DNA of 64,000 bases from NCBI RefSeq assembly GCF_019710475.1, contig NZ_JAJFAX010000002.1, forward strand, positions 62,001 to 126,000. Reading direction: 5' to 3'. A program made the translations under genes and the position numbers. Of this stretch, positions 18,401-24,440 are shown in pieces. Under the pieces are notes generated by a model. It searched no databases. It saw nothing but the letters and a program-made list of their open reading frames with translations, and had not been told where the DNA came from. The stretch comes from Glycomyces sp. TRM65418 (GTDB taxonomy: Bacteria > Actinomycetota > Actinomycetes > Mycobacteriales > Micromonosporaceae). Position 1 is the stretch's first letter; each line of letters begins with the position of its first letter.

Positions 18401-18570
18401 AGCCCTCGGAGGTCGAGGCGCGGGTCCGCGAGTTCATGGACGAGCCCGATCTGTACGCCGAGCAGTCGGCCCGGGCCATCGCCAAGGTCGAGCGGGACTT
18501 CTCCCACCAGGCCCTGCTGCGCCGGGCGGCCGCGCTCGGCGTCGCGGTGCCGGTGGAGGTGCGGCGATGA
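15415..18570 (+). CDS. Large bifunctional glycosyltransferase (GT2 + GT-B module)
   Basis: 1051 residues. A helical head (1-195) precedes a GT2 domain starting near 199 (ISVVMTCHRPGPELL, LIIVDDASG and the metal motif DSDDWAHPRW). A region of unclear fold follows, then a very basic Arg/Ala linker (about 565-625), then a GT-B-like module (about 690-1051) with VVVVSNFMLPGGSSSS, IGRHARDHVRKWP and EAFGRTPLEAMAVG. Both catalytic-type modules look intact. It shares its plan with the gene at 7963, and its C-terminal module with the next gene, whose ATG overlaps its TGA. It probably makes successive linkages in one surface glycan, which is inference. The start ATG follows TTTGGACC with no clear SD. 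Confidence 0.8.
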   Translation: MTAHFRSPRELEEFVARRWPDLATAPLGAIAAATIRGRSALGRGILAERARRGDGADALCELARAIALRPVASGDLDLALELYDEARASLGADMAESHRGLHLGLAVAQGDRARVARLRAEADRLPDGLAAAVDAELAHPDRAADQPAAASRGGEAAFLAAFTRYAGWGEVVLDSEPGVPLLDRLRSTAPRGSASGPLISVVMTCHRPGPELLTAVGSVVDQTWRDWELIIVDDASGAEHEKVLREAEELDERVRVLVQSVNGGTYRARNRAVDEARGVFVTGLDSDDWAHPRWLEAQSAPLRESEQLIMAVSRGVRATADLRLFSAPGRSIAAVSSTSIMYRARQVREKIGYYDVARKGADTEFRLRIQKTFGARRWIRMDDKHTVIRLHPASLSASEVGEGWMHPARAAYEAGFHHWHKAIQQRRAKPYLAPSVPTRPFPAPRSILGDSPRTSAAERVYVADWRYDTPVQRAALEALAGDAANGVTVALAHYQGWNAIENKYLPMAPAPVALAADLSVEWVDLAEVKAGTVVAADPEVAAAVAIDFAIEADALAVLPPPPEEPEASPSPPNPADRLRSLAGRGARLPLRAARRLLRGKRAALRRLLGRGRRLAKRALRAPDAQRLTDAQTAQLELWSTRLYEGWSAEAIAHLSGLAADERESPEHRLAATAILADWYEVDDRVPRRDLEFDVVVVSNFMLPGGSSSSSAEEVRAFRRAGLKVGLLHHPVYDWPLDRPVNGKIRELLDDDGVVWITAHDRVECDLAIVRFPRIMMRPMEDLPRLTAGRTILVVNQPPYEYYGPGEGRRLTWDVRTVHRNLEGWLGAHTWYPQGPVVRRLLETEHAAETDGIAIADDYWYGILDVEEWRRDGRRAEAGPIRIGRHARDHVRKWPEDPDDLLACYPSSEDFEIHVLGGARTAKRLLRRLPDNWTVHPFGSMPPKAFLHGLDAVVFFIAESGDEAFGRTPLEAMAVGLPCLLPRSFEPLYGDGAVYCEPSEVEARVREFMDEPDLYAEQSARAIAKVERDFSHQALLRRAAALGVAVPVEVRR

Positions 18571-19877
18571 GCGCCAAGAAGGCGGAGTTCGCGCTCGGCC
18601 AGGTCACCACCAGCCGCCGCAAGCTCCTGCACAAGCTCACCGCCCGGCTCGAGCACGGCTTCTCGTCAGAGGCGGTCCCGGAGCTGCGCCGCCTCATCGG
18701 CGACGGCACGGAGGCCCCGGCGACCCGCCTCGCGGCCGGAGCGGTGCTCCTCGACTGGCAGCGGCGCCGCCGCACGGCGCGCGCCGAAGCCGTCAAGGTC
18801 GAATGCGACATCGTCATCGTCTCCCATTTCGCACTGCCCGGCGGCAACGCGACCGCGGTCGCCGAGGAGGTCGGCGCCTTCCGGGACGCCGGGCTCCGAG
18901 TCGGCCTGCTGCACCACCCGGTCTTCCACTGGGACGTGTCGCGCCCGCTCAACCCCAAGATCGCCTCGCTCGTCGACGGCGACCGGGTTCGCATGATCGG
19001 CGCGTGGGACGCGGTCTCCTGCGCGCTGCGCATCGTCCGCCTGCCCACGGTGCTGCTGCGCCGCCGCGACGACATGCCCGACATCGACGCGGCGCGCACG
19101 GTGCTCGTCGTCAACCAGACCCCGTTCAAGTTCTACGGACCCGACGGCGGCGTCGAAGAGGCCTGGGACGTCGCCCGGGTGCACGCGAGCCTCACCGAAT
19201 GGGTCGGCCCCTGTACCTGGCATCCGGTGGGGCCCATGGTCCGTGAGGCGCTCCTGGAGCATCACGGGGCCGAGCTCGAAGGCGTGCGGCTGTCCGACGA
19301 GGACTGGCACGAGTGCCTCGACCCGGCGCGGTGGCGCGGCGCGGACCGCCCGGCCCCCGACGGCCGGATCCGCATCGGCCGCCACGCCCGCGACCACCCG
19401 CTCAAATGGCCCGAGACGGCGGAAGGGCTGCTCGCGAGCTATCCATCTGACGAGGACTTCGAGGTGCGGGTGCTCGGCGGCGCCGACACGGTCGCGGAGC
19501 GGCTCGGGAACCTCCCCTCGAACTGGACCGTCCTGCCCTTCGGCGCCACGGACGCACCGGAGTTCCTGCGGAGCCTCGACGTGTTCGTGTACTTCATCGC
19601 CGACGAGGGCCGCGAGGCGTTCGGCATCGCCCCGCTCGAGGCGATGGCGTCAGGTGTGCCGGTCGTCATGGACCGCCGTTTCGAGCCGCTGTTCGGGGAG
19701 GCCGCGGTCTACTGCGAGCCCCAGGAGGTCGCCGCGACCGTGCGCGCGCTCGCACGCGATCCGCGAGTCTATGCGGCGCAGCGTGAACGCGCCTACGCCG
19801 TGGTCGAGGACCGGTTCTCCCACGAAGCGCTGCTGCGCAGGGTCGCCGCCCTCGGCGTGGCGCTTCCCGACCGCTGA
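18567..19877 (+). CDS. Stand-alone GT-B glycosyltransferase, paralogue of the preceding gene's C-terminal module
   Basis: 436 residues from ATG 18567, overlapping the previous stop (ATGA). After about 75 helical residues the module starts with CDIVIVSHFALPGGNAT, followed by GLRVGLLHHPVFHWDVSRPL, IGRHARDHPLKWPE and the nucleotide-site stretch EAFGIAPLEAMASG. It aligns along its length with residues about 615-1051 of the upstream protein, so the two arose by duplication of that module. Codon coupling suggests equal amounts and a joint role. No signal peptide or membrane helix is visible. A perfect hairpin at 19885-19914 ends the operon. The sugar specificity is unknown. Confidence 0.8.
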   Translation: MSAKKAEFALGQVTTSRRKLLHKLTARLEHGFSSEAVPELRRLIGDGTEAPATRLAAGAVLLDWQRRRRTARAEAVKVECDIVIVSHFALPGGNATAVAEEVGAFRDAGLRVGLLHHPVFHWDVSRPLNPKIASLVDGDRVRMIGAWDAVSCALRIVRLPTVLLRRRDDMPDIDAARTVLVVNQTPFKFYGPDGGVEEAWDVARVHASLTEWVGPCTWHPVGPMVREALLEHHGAELEGVRLSDEDWHECLDPARWRGADRPAPDGRIRIGRHARDHPLKWPETAEGLLASYPSDEDFEVRVLGGADTVAERLGNLPSNWTVLPFGATDAPEFLRSLDVFVYFIADEGREAFGIAPLEAMASGVPVVMDRRFEPLFGEAAVYCEPQEVAATVRALARDPRVYAAQRERAYAVVEDRFSHEALLRRVAALGVALPDR

Positions 19878-19884
19878 ACACGAC

Positions 19885-19914
19885 AGGGGCGCCGCGCGAA
19901 AGCGCGGCGCCCCT
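19885..19914. terminator. Bidirectional hairpin between glycosyltransferase operon and glnII
   Basis: AGGGGCGCCGCGC (19885-19897) pairs perfectly with 19902-19914 around a GAAA tetraloop. CTCTCGTT follows on the plus strand. It lies between two convergent genes and probably serves both. Confidence 0.8.
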
Positions 19915-19932
19915 CTCGTTCGTGCTTCGTGC

Positions 19933-20946
19933 CTAGACGAGGCCCTTCTTCTCCAGGGCGGAGCAGACGGTGCCGACGATCAGGCCGGTGACGATGTAGG
20001 GGTCCATGTTGGCGTTCGGGCGCCGGTCCTCCAGGTAGCCCTTCTTGTCCTTCTCGACCTGCCACGGGATGCGGATCGAGGCGCCGCGGTTGGAGACGCC
20101 GTAGGAGAACTGGGTGTAGTGGGCGGTCTCGTGCGCGCCGGTGAGGCGGTCGGCGATGCCGTCGCCGTAGTTCTTGACGTGCTCGTCCGCCTTCTCGCCG
20201 AGGGCCTCGCACGCGGCGATGATGGGCTCGTAGTCCTCGCGCATCGCCTTGGTGGAGAAGTTGGTGTGGCAGCCCGCGCCGTTCCAGTCGCCCTTGGCGG
20301 GCTTGGGGTCGATCGTCGCGGAGACGCCGAAGTCCTCGGCGGTGCGGTACAGCAGCCAGCGGGCCAGCCACAGCGAGTCCGAGACGTCGAGCGCCGACGC
20401 CGGGCCGACCTGGAACTCCCACTGGCCGGGCATGACCTCGGCGTTGATGCCTGAGATCGGCAGACCCGCGGCGAGGCAGTTGTCGAGGTGCTTCTCGACG
20501 ATCTGGCGGCCGAAGATCTCGTCGGCGCCGACGCCGCAGTAGTAGCCGCCCTGCGGGGCCGGATAGCCGCCCTCGGGGAACCCGAGGGGGCGGGCGCCGA
20601 CCATGAAGGTGTACTCCTGCTCGATGCCGAACCAGGACTCCTGCGCCGCGTACTGCTCGGCCAGCTCGGCCGTCTTGGCGCGGGTGTTGGTCGGGTGCGG
20701 GGTGAAGTCGGTGTCGAGCACCTCGCACAGCACCAGGATCGAGTCGCCGCCGCGGATCGGGTCCGGGACCACCTTGACGGGGCGGAGCACGCAGTCCGAG
20801 GAGTGGCCCTCGGCCTGGTTGGTGCTGGAGCCGTCGAAGCCCCAGATCGGGGGCTCCTGGCCCTGCTCGAGGATCTTGGTCTTGGAACGCAGCTTGGCCG
20901 TCGGCTCGGTGCCGTCGATCCAGATGTACTCGGCTTTGATGGCCAT
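19933..20946 (-). CDS. glnII: Glutamine synthetase type II
   Basis: 337 residues. Makes glutamine from glutamate, ammonia and ATP. It is the short eukaryote-like GSII, not the ~470-residue GSI. Marks are the N-terminal KAEYIWIDGTEPTAKLRSKT, WGFDGSSTNQAEGHSSD, EQEYTFM, INAEVMPGQWEFQVGP, the ATP-site KGDWNGAGCHTNFS, and NRGASIRIP near the C-terminus. The start is set at ATG 20946 by family agreement; an in-frame ATG at 20964 would add six residues and overlap the AAGGG that can serve as SD. Type II enzymes in actinomycetes are typically nitrogen-regulated; a GlnR-like half-site pair lies at 21077-21092. A GSI gene is not in this window. Confidence 0.95.
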   Translation of the reverse strand: MAIKAEYIWIDGTEPTAKLRSKTKILEQGQEPPIWGFDGSSTNQAEGHSSDCVLRPVKVVPDPIRGGDSILVLCEVLDTDFTPHPTNTRAKTAELAEQYAAQESWFGIEQEYTFMVGARPLGFPEGGYPAPQGGYYCGVGADEIFGRQIVEKHLDNCLAAGLPISGINAEVMPGQWEFQVGPASALDVSDSLWLARWLLYRTAEDFGVSATIDPKPAKGDWNGAGCHTNFSTKAMREDYEPIIAACEALGEKADEHVKNYGDGIADRLTGAHETAHYTQFSYGVSNRGASIRIPWQVEKDKKGYLEDRRPNANMDPYIVTGLIVGTVCSALEKKGLV

Positions 20947-21298
20947 CAGGTAGGAGCCCTTCATACGGTGACGCGGTTCAGCCGGGCCCGAACCGCGCCG
21001 TGACGCCGTGCCGGCCGAGCCGTGAAGCTGTGCTGCCACGCTCCCAAACAGCAATTTCTCATTCGTTGATGACGTGTAAACAGCCTGTTAACCGCTGCTT
21101 TGCGTGAGCGACGAGGAACGACGAGTCCCACTCCGCGTTCTTTCGGGCGTGCGAACCCGAATATGTGTCGGAGTTACATTCATCCAATTTCAGTTGAAAA
21201 ATCTGATTCACCCCGTATCCCCGATCAGCCCGGTTTCGTTTTAACAGGTGCGAGCGGCGAGACCGTTCGCGCTCAGGCTCAGGACGACGGGGGAGACG
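20947..21298. promoter_or_regulatory. Divergent intergenic region of glnII and secreted-protein gene
   Basis: 352 bases without a gene, and relatively AT-rich from 21040 to 21245. It must hold the promoter of glnII (leftward) and probably that of the gene at 21299 (rightward). The half-site pair TAAAC-n6-TTAAC at 21077-21092 is described separately. I see no convincing full -35/-10 pair. Confidence 0.45.
21077..21092. promoter_or_regulatory. Candidate GlnR-type binding site upstream of glnII
   Basis: TAAAC at 21077-21081 and TTAAC at 21088-21092 are separated by six bases, about 130 bases before the glnII start. The known actinobacterial GlnR box is two half-sites of the kind gTnAC and GaAAC six bases apart; this matches at the AC-bearing cores but not at the leading G. 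It is a candidate only. Confidence 0.35.
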
Positions 21299-22309
21299 AT
21301 GGGACGCATCGCAGGGGGTGGCGAGGAGACTCGCCGCTTCAGCATGCTCCGATTCCTCCTCGGCGCCGCGCTCACCGCATTCGGCTCCCTGCTCTTGGGA
21401 GCCTTCGCGATGGCCGCGTCCGCTTGGGCATCAGAGGATTCCGCAGCAACGCAGGGCTTTGCCGCGATGACCGACCCGCTCACCGCAGAGGTGTCCGACA
21501 TGTCGCGCCTGGCCGCGCGACTGGTCCCGCACAACCAGCAGGGACATCGGGCTCCGGCGGTGCAGGGGGAGGTCTCGGGGCTGGTGTCAGGCCTGGTCGA
21601 GCCGGTGGAATCCCTGGTGGACGAGACGGACGGGACCGTGCGGTCGGTGGTGCAGGGCGACGCCGGACCTGGGTTGCTCGACTTGGACGACGAGTCCATT
21701 GGAGACGGCACAGCCGAAGTGGTGGCACCGCTGGTGGGAAACCTGGTGAAGGGAACGGCCTCCATTGCGGACGGCCCGGCCCCCGCGGTGTCCGATGTCT
21801 ACGAGACTGTCGCGCCCTCGACCGATCAGGTCGACGCACTGGCGCGACTGGTGACCGATGGCCTGCGCCTCGGCGACGGGACGACGCCCGGGAGCGTCCC
21901 CGCCGCTGGCACAGGACAGCCGAGCCTCACCACGCTTGCGGCACAGCCGGTCTCCCACAAGATGGCGGCGGCACTCCACGGAGTGCACAACGGCCGGCCG
22001 GCCGCCGTCATCGAGTGCTCCGCCGAATCAGGGCGGGGGACGGACCGATCCGAGGCAGAGGACGTGCGCGGCGTGCCGCGCACCGGAGCCCGACCGTTGC
22101 GGTACGACGGTCCCGGGCTGCCTGACCTGAAGATCATCCCCGGTGGAGCCGTCGGCTCGATCGCCGGTATCAGCGTCGACAGCGCTCACACCGCTGTCTG
22201 CGTCTCCCCGTCCGCCACGGGGGAAGAGGTGTCACTCTCCCGCACGGTGATCGGGGAATTGGGGCGGCCGTTGGACCGCGCCGCCGAGCAGTCCGTCGCC
22301 CCGGACTAG
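21299..22309 (+). CDS. Secreted protein of unknown function
   Basis: 336 residues from ATG 21299, behind the strong SD GGGGGAGA; the open frame continues upstream to a GTG at 21248 without such a signal. A long N-region is followed by a hydrophobic core FLLGAALTAFGSLLLGAFAM and an ASAWA cleavage-type sequence near residue 50, so it is exported. The mature part is rich in Val, Gly, Asp and Ser with repeated short amphipathic segments (GLVSGLVEPVESLVDE) and two cysteines (VIECSAE and TAVCVSP). No domain is recognised. It stands directly before four small secreted repeat proteins in the same direction, about 200 bases away, and may belong with them functionally. Confidence 0.7.
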   Translation: MGRIAGGGEETRRFSMLRFLLGAALTAFGSLLLGAFAMAASAWASEDSAATQGFAAMTDPLTAEVSDMSRLAARLVPHNQQGHRAPAVQGEVSGLVSGLVEPVESLVDETDGTVRSVVQGDAGPGLLDLDDESIGDGTAEVVAPLVGNLVKGTASIADGPAPAVSDVYETVAPSTDQVDALARLVTDGLRLGDGTTPGSVPAAGTGQPSLTTLAAQPVSHKMAAALHGVHNGRPAAVIECSAESGRGTDRSEAEDVRGVPRTGARPLRYDGPGLPDLKIIPGGAVGSIAGISVDSAHTAVCVSPSATGEEVSLSRTVIGELGRPLDRAAEQSVAPD

Positions 22310-22511
22310 CGCCTCCGCGCGTCGGTGCGCGGGAACTTGAAGTCCGCCTTCGAAAATCCCACCGGTTGCCGTGCTTGAGACCTCGTGTCTGGGGCCCTCC
22401 GGCGTGCCGACGCGCGGAAGCCAGTCGCCATCCAGCCCGATTCGGGCTGGGAAACCGAGAAAGCAGTCGCCCGGAGACCCGGGCGCGAAATCCAGAAGGA
22501 AAACGCAACTC

Positions 22512-22889
22512 ATGCGCAAGGTTCTCACTGTTGCCGCCGTCGCCGCCGGCGCCGCCGCTCTCTCCGCCGCTCCCGCCATGGCCGGCGGCAACAACTCCGG
22601 GGTCACCGCCGGGGACAGCTCCCTGGTGAACCTCGACGCCTCGAGCCTGGCCCACTGGCAGATCTGCGGCCAGAACGTGCTGGCGCAGTCGTTCGGGCAG
22701 GTCTGCGACAACCGCGACCACATCGGCGAGGGCCCGCAGTCCGGCGTCACCGCCGGCGACACCTCTGCCATCAACGGCGACATCTCGAGCGCGCTGCACT
22801 GGCAGATCTGCGGCCAGAACGTCGGCGTCTCGCCGTCGCTCGACCAGCAGTGCCTCAACTTCGACCACATGCCCGCCGCCGCCCAGTAG
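22512..22889 (+). CDS. Small secreted twin-cysteine repeat protein 1
   Basis: 125 residues, ATG 22512 after AGAAGGA. The signal peptide is MRKVLTVAAVAAGAAAL with cleavage near AMA-GG. The mature protein of about 100 residues is two copies of a ~48-residue unit: GVTAGD, then S-[LA]-[VI]-N-x-D, the core HWQICGQNV, and a second Cys 12-13 residues after the first (SFGQVCDN or SLDQQCLN), then DH. Four cysteines probably give two disulfides. Short size, export, alternating hydrophobic/polar strands and a CGxxV core recall the chaplin/rodlin surface amyloids of streptomycetes, but the cysteine spacing and motif differ. First of four paralogues in a row; function unknown. Confidence 0.8.
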   Translation: MRKVLTVAAVAAGAAALSAAPAMAGGNNSGVTAGDSSLVNLDASSLAHWQICGQNVLAQSFGQVCDNRDHIGEGPQSGVTAGDTSAINGDISSALHWQICGQNVGVSPSLDQQCLNFDHMPAAAQ

Positions 22890-23198
22890 CGGCAGGGCCG
22901 AACAAGCCCCGTCGGGGCGGTTCCCGCCGCCGACGGTTCCGATCAGTCAATCGAAACGGGGAAGTCCATGCGCAAGACCACCTACGTCCTCGCCGCCGCC
23001 GCGGGTGTCGCCGCGATCGGCGCCGCCGCCTCGCCGGCCATGGCCGAGAACTCCGGTGTGACCGCCGGCGACTACAGCCTGGTGAACCTCGACGCCTCGA
23101 GCCTGGCCCACTGGCAGATCTGCGGCCAGAACGTGCTGGCGCAGTCGTTCGGGCAGGTCTGCGACAACCGCGACCACATCGGCGAGGGCCCGCAGTCC
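22622..23198 (+). repeat. 121-bp identical direct repeat in secreted-repeat genes 1 and 2
   Basis: Bases 22622-22742 and 23078-23198 are identical over 121 positions by direct reading, beginning CCTGGTGAACCTC and ending GGGCCCGCAGTCC. Flanking sequence differs. Within each gene, further partial copies around the CACTGGCAGATCTGCGG core are present, so the locus is prone to recombination. Confidence 0.85.
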
Positions 23199-23345
23199 CA
23201 CGTCCACGCCGGCGACGTCTCGGCCATCAACGGCGACATCTCGAGCGCGCTGCACTGGCAGATCTGCGGCCAGAACGTCGGTGTTTCGCCGTCGCTCGAC
23301 CAGCAGTGCCTGAACTACGACCACATGCCCAACACGGCGCAGTAG
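22968..23345 (+). CDS. Small secreted twin-cysteine repeat protein 2
   Basis: 125 residues, start ATG 22968 shortly after an AACGGGGAAG purine run. The signal peptide MRKTTYVLAAAAGVAAIGAA is cleaved near AMA-E. It has two ~48-residue units as in the preceding gene. Unit A differs from that gene's unit A at one residue after the signal peptide, and unit B begins with HVHAGD instead of GVTAGD. A 121-base stretch (23078-23198) is identical to 22622-22742 of the previous gene, including silent positions, so duplication or gene conversion is recent. It lies 78 bases after the previous stop, with no clear terminator between them. Secreted, presumably disulfide-bonded; function unknown. Confidence 0.8.
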   Translation: MRKTTYVLAAAAGVAAIGAAASPAMAENSGVTAGDYSLVNLDASSLAHWQICGQNVLAQSFGQVCDNRDHIGEGPQSHVHAGDVSAINGDISSALHWQICGQNVGVSPSLDQQCLNYDHMPNTAQ

Positions 23346-23401
23346 GTCGCATCGGGGCGGGCCCGACGGGCCCGCCCTCTCCGAAATCGAAAGGAAAACA
23401 G

Positions 23402-23818
23402 ATGCGCAAGATCACCGCAACCGCCGCGTTCGCCGCCGCCGGCGTCGCCGTCCTCGGTGCCGCCGCTTCGCCTGCGATGGCCCAGAACTCGGGCGTCACC
23501 GCCGGCGACATGAGCCTGGTCAACCTGGACGCCTCGGACGCGCTGCACTGGCAGATCTGCGGCCAGAACGTGCTGACCCAGTCGTTCGGGCAGAACTGCG
23601 ACAACCGCGACCACATCGGCGAGGGCCCGCAGTCCCACGTCCACGCCGGCGACACCTCGGCGATCAACGCCGACGCCTCGAGCCTGGCCCACTGGCAGAT
23701 CTGCGGCCAGAACGTGCTCGTCCAGTCGTTCGGCCAGGTCTGCGACAACTCCGACCACATCAGCGACGACGGCAACGGCGGGTTCCCCGACAAGGGTGCC
23801 GACCAGGGCGACTACTAA
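23402..23818 (+). CDS. Small secreted twin-cysteine repeat protein 3
   Basis: 138 residues, ATG 23402 after GAAAGGAAAA. The signal peptide MRKITATAAFAAAGVAVLGA ends near AMA-Q. Two units follow: the first GVTAGDMSLVNLDAS with HWQICGQNVLTQSFGQNCDN, the second HVHAGDTSAINADAS with HWQICGQNVLVQSFGQVCDN. The two are more alike than in paralogues 1 and 2. An acidic, Gly-rich tail (residues about 122-138) is unique to this copy. The separation from paralogue 2 is 56 bases. The different swap pattern of unit ends among the three genes points to recombination between repeats. Function unknown. Confidence 0.8.
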   Translation: MRKITATAAFAAAGVAVLGAAASPAMAQNSGVTAGDMSLVNLDASDALHWQICGQNVLTQSFGQNCDNRDHIGEGPQSHVHAGDTSAINADASSLAHWQICGQNVLVQSFGQVCDNSDHISDDGNGGFPDKGADQGDY

Positions 23819-23860
23819 CCCGCGTCGATCTCGGGCTTGGTCGAGAAAAGGTAGGGAACA

Positions 23861-24367
23861 ATGCGCAACAGCACCATGGTCGCCGTCTCGGCCGCAGCCG
23901 CCGCTGCCGCGGCGGCGCTCTCGGGCGGAGCCGCCTCGGCGTCGACGCCCGACTGGCTGACGCTCGCTTCCGTCGACACCGAGCACGACTCGATGCTGCC
24001 CGCGCTGTGCGAGACCGACAAGACCGGCCCGCTCGCGGACACCGTCTGCGGGAGCCTGCTGAGCGCTGACGCCGAGGGCGAGGCGGCGACGTACGGCCGT
24101 CCGCTGCCGGAGGCCCCCGGGGACTTCGGCAGCATGCCGACTCTCGCCAACGCGGACCTGCAGCACTTCGCCAAGTGGCAGGTCTGCGGCATCGCAGTGG
24201 CGTCCTCGGCCGAGGACGCCCATTGCGACAACTCAATCCCGGCACCGAGTGAGTCGGCACGGCCTGAAAGCGGGGTCGCGCTGGTGAACGCGGACATCAC
24301 CGGAGCATTCCATTGGTCGGTCTGCGGCGTCGCCGTCGGATCGGTCACTGAGGCGACCGACTGCTGA
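23861..24367 (+). CDS. Small secreted twin-cysteine repeat protein 4, diverged
   Basis: 168 residues, ATG 23861 after AAAAGGTAGGG. The signal peptide [19 protein letters not shown] is cleaved near ASA-ST. This is the distant member of the cluster: two recognisable cores, KWQVCGIAVASSAEDAHCDN and HWSVCGVAVGSVTEATDC, keep the W-x-x-C-G...C pattern with twelve residues between cysteines, each after an N-A-D pair. An extra N-terminal part has two more cysteines (PALCETD and DTVCGS) and may be a third, degenerate unit. The final cysteine is the last residue. A strong hairpin at 24390-24421 ends the run. Confidence 0.75.
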   Translation: MRNSTMVAVSAAAAAAAAALSGGAASASTPDWLTLASVDTEHDSMLPALCETDKTGPLADTVCGSLLSADAEGEAATYGRPLPEAPGDFGSMPTLANADLQHFAKWQVCGIAVASSAEDAHCDNSIPAPSESARPESGVALVNADITGAFHWSVCGVAVGSVTEATDC

Positions 24368-24389
24368 ACGGCAGTCCGCCTTCATACCA

Positions 24390-24421
24390 AGCGGCCGGAG
24401 TCCTTCGGGACTCCGGCCGCT
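24390..24421. terminator. Perfect 14-bp hairpin with TTCG loop between convergent genes
   Basis: AGCGGCCGGAGTCC (24390-24403) pairs with GGACTCCGGCCGCT (24408-24421) around a TTCG tetraloop. It lies between the secreted-repeat genes and the convergent fucosidase gene, and probably serves both directions. Confidence 0.8.
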
Positions 24422-24440
24422 CCCCTGTCTCCCTGAGGGA

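Noticed and set aside
22600..23750. CRISPR-like array suggested by repeated DNA
   Set aside because: Repeats are coding, in frame, long, and joined without unique spacers; no cas genes.
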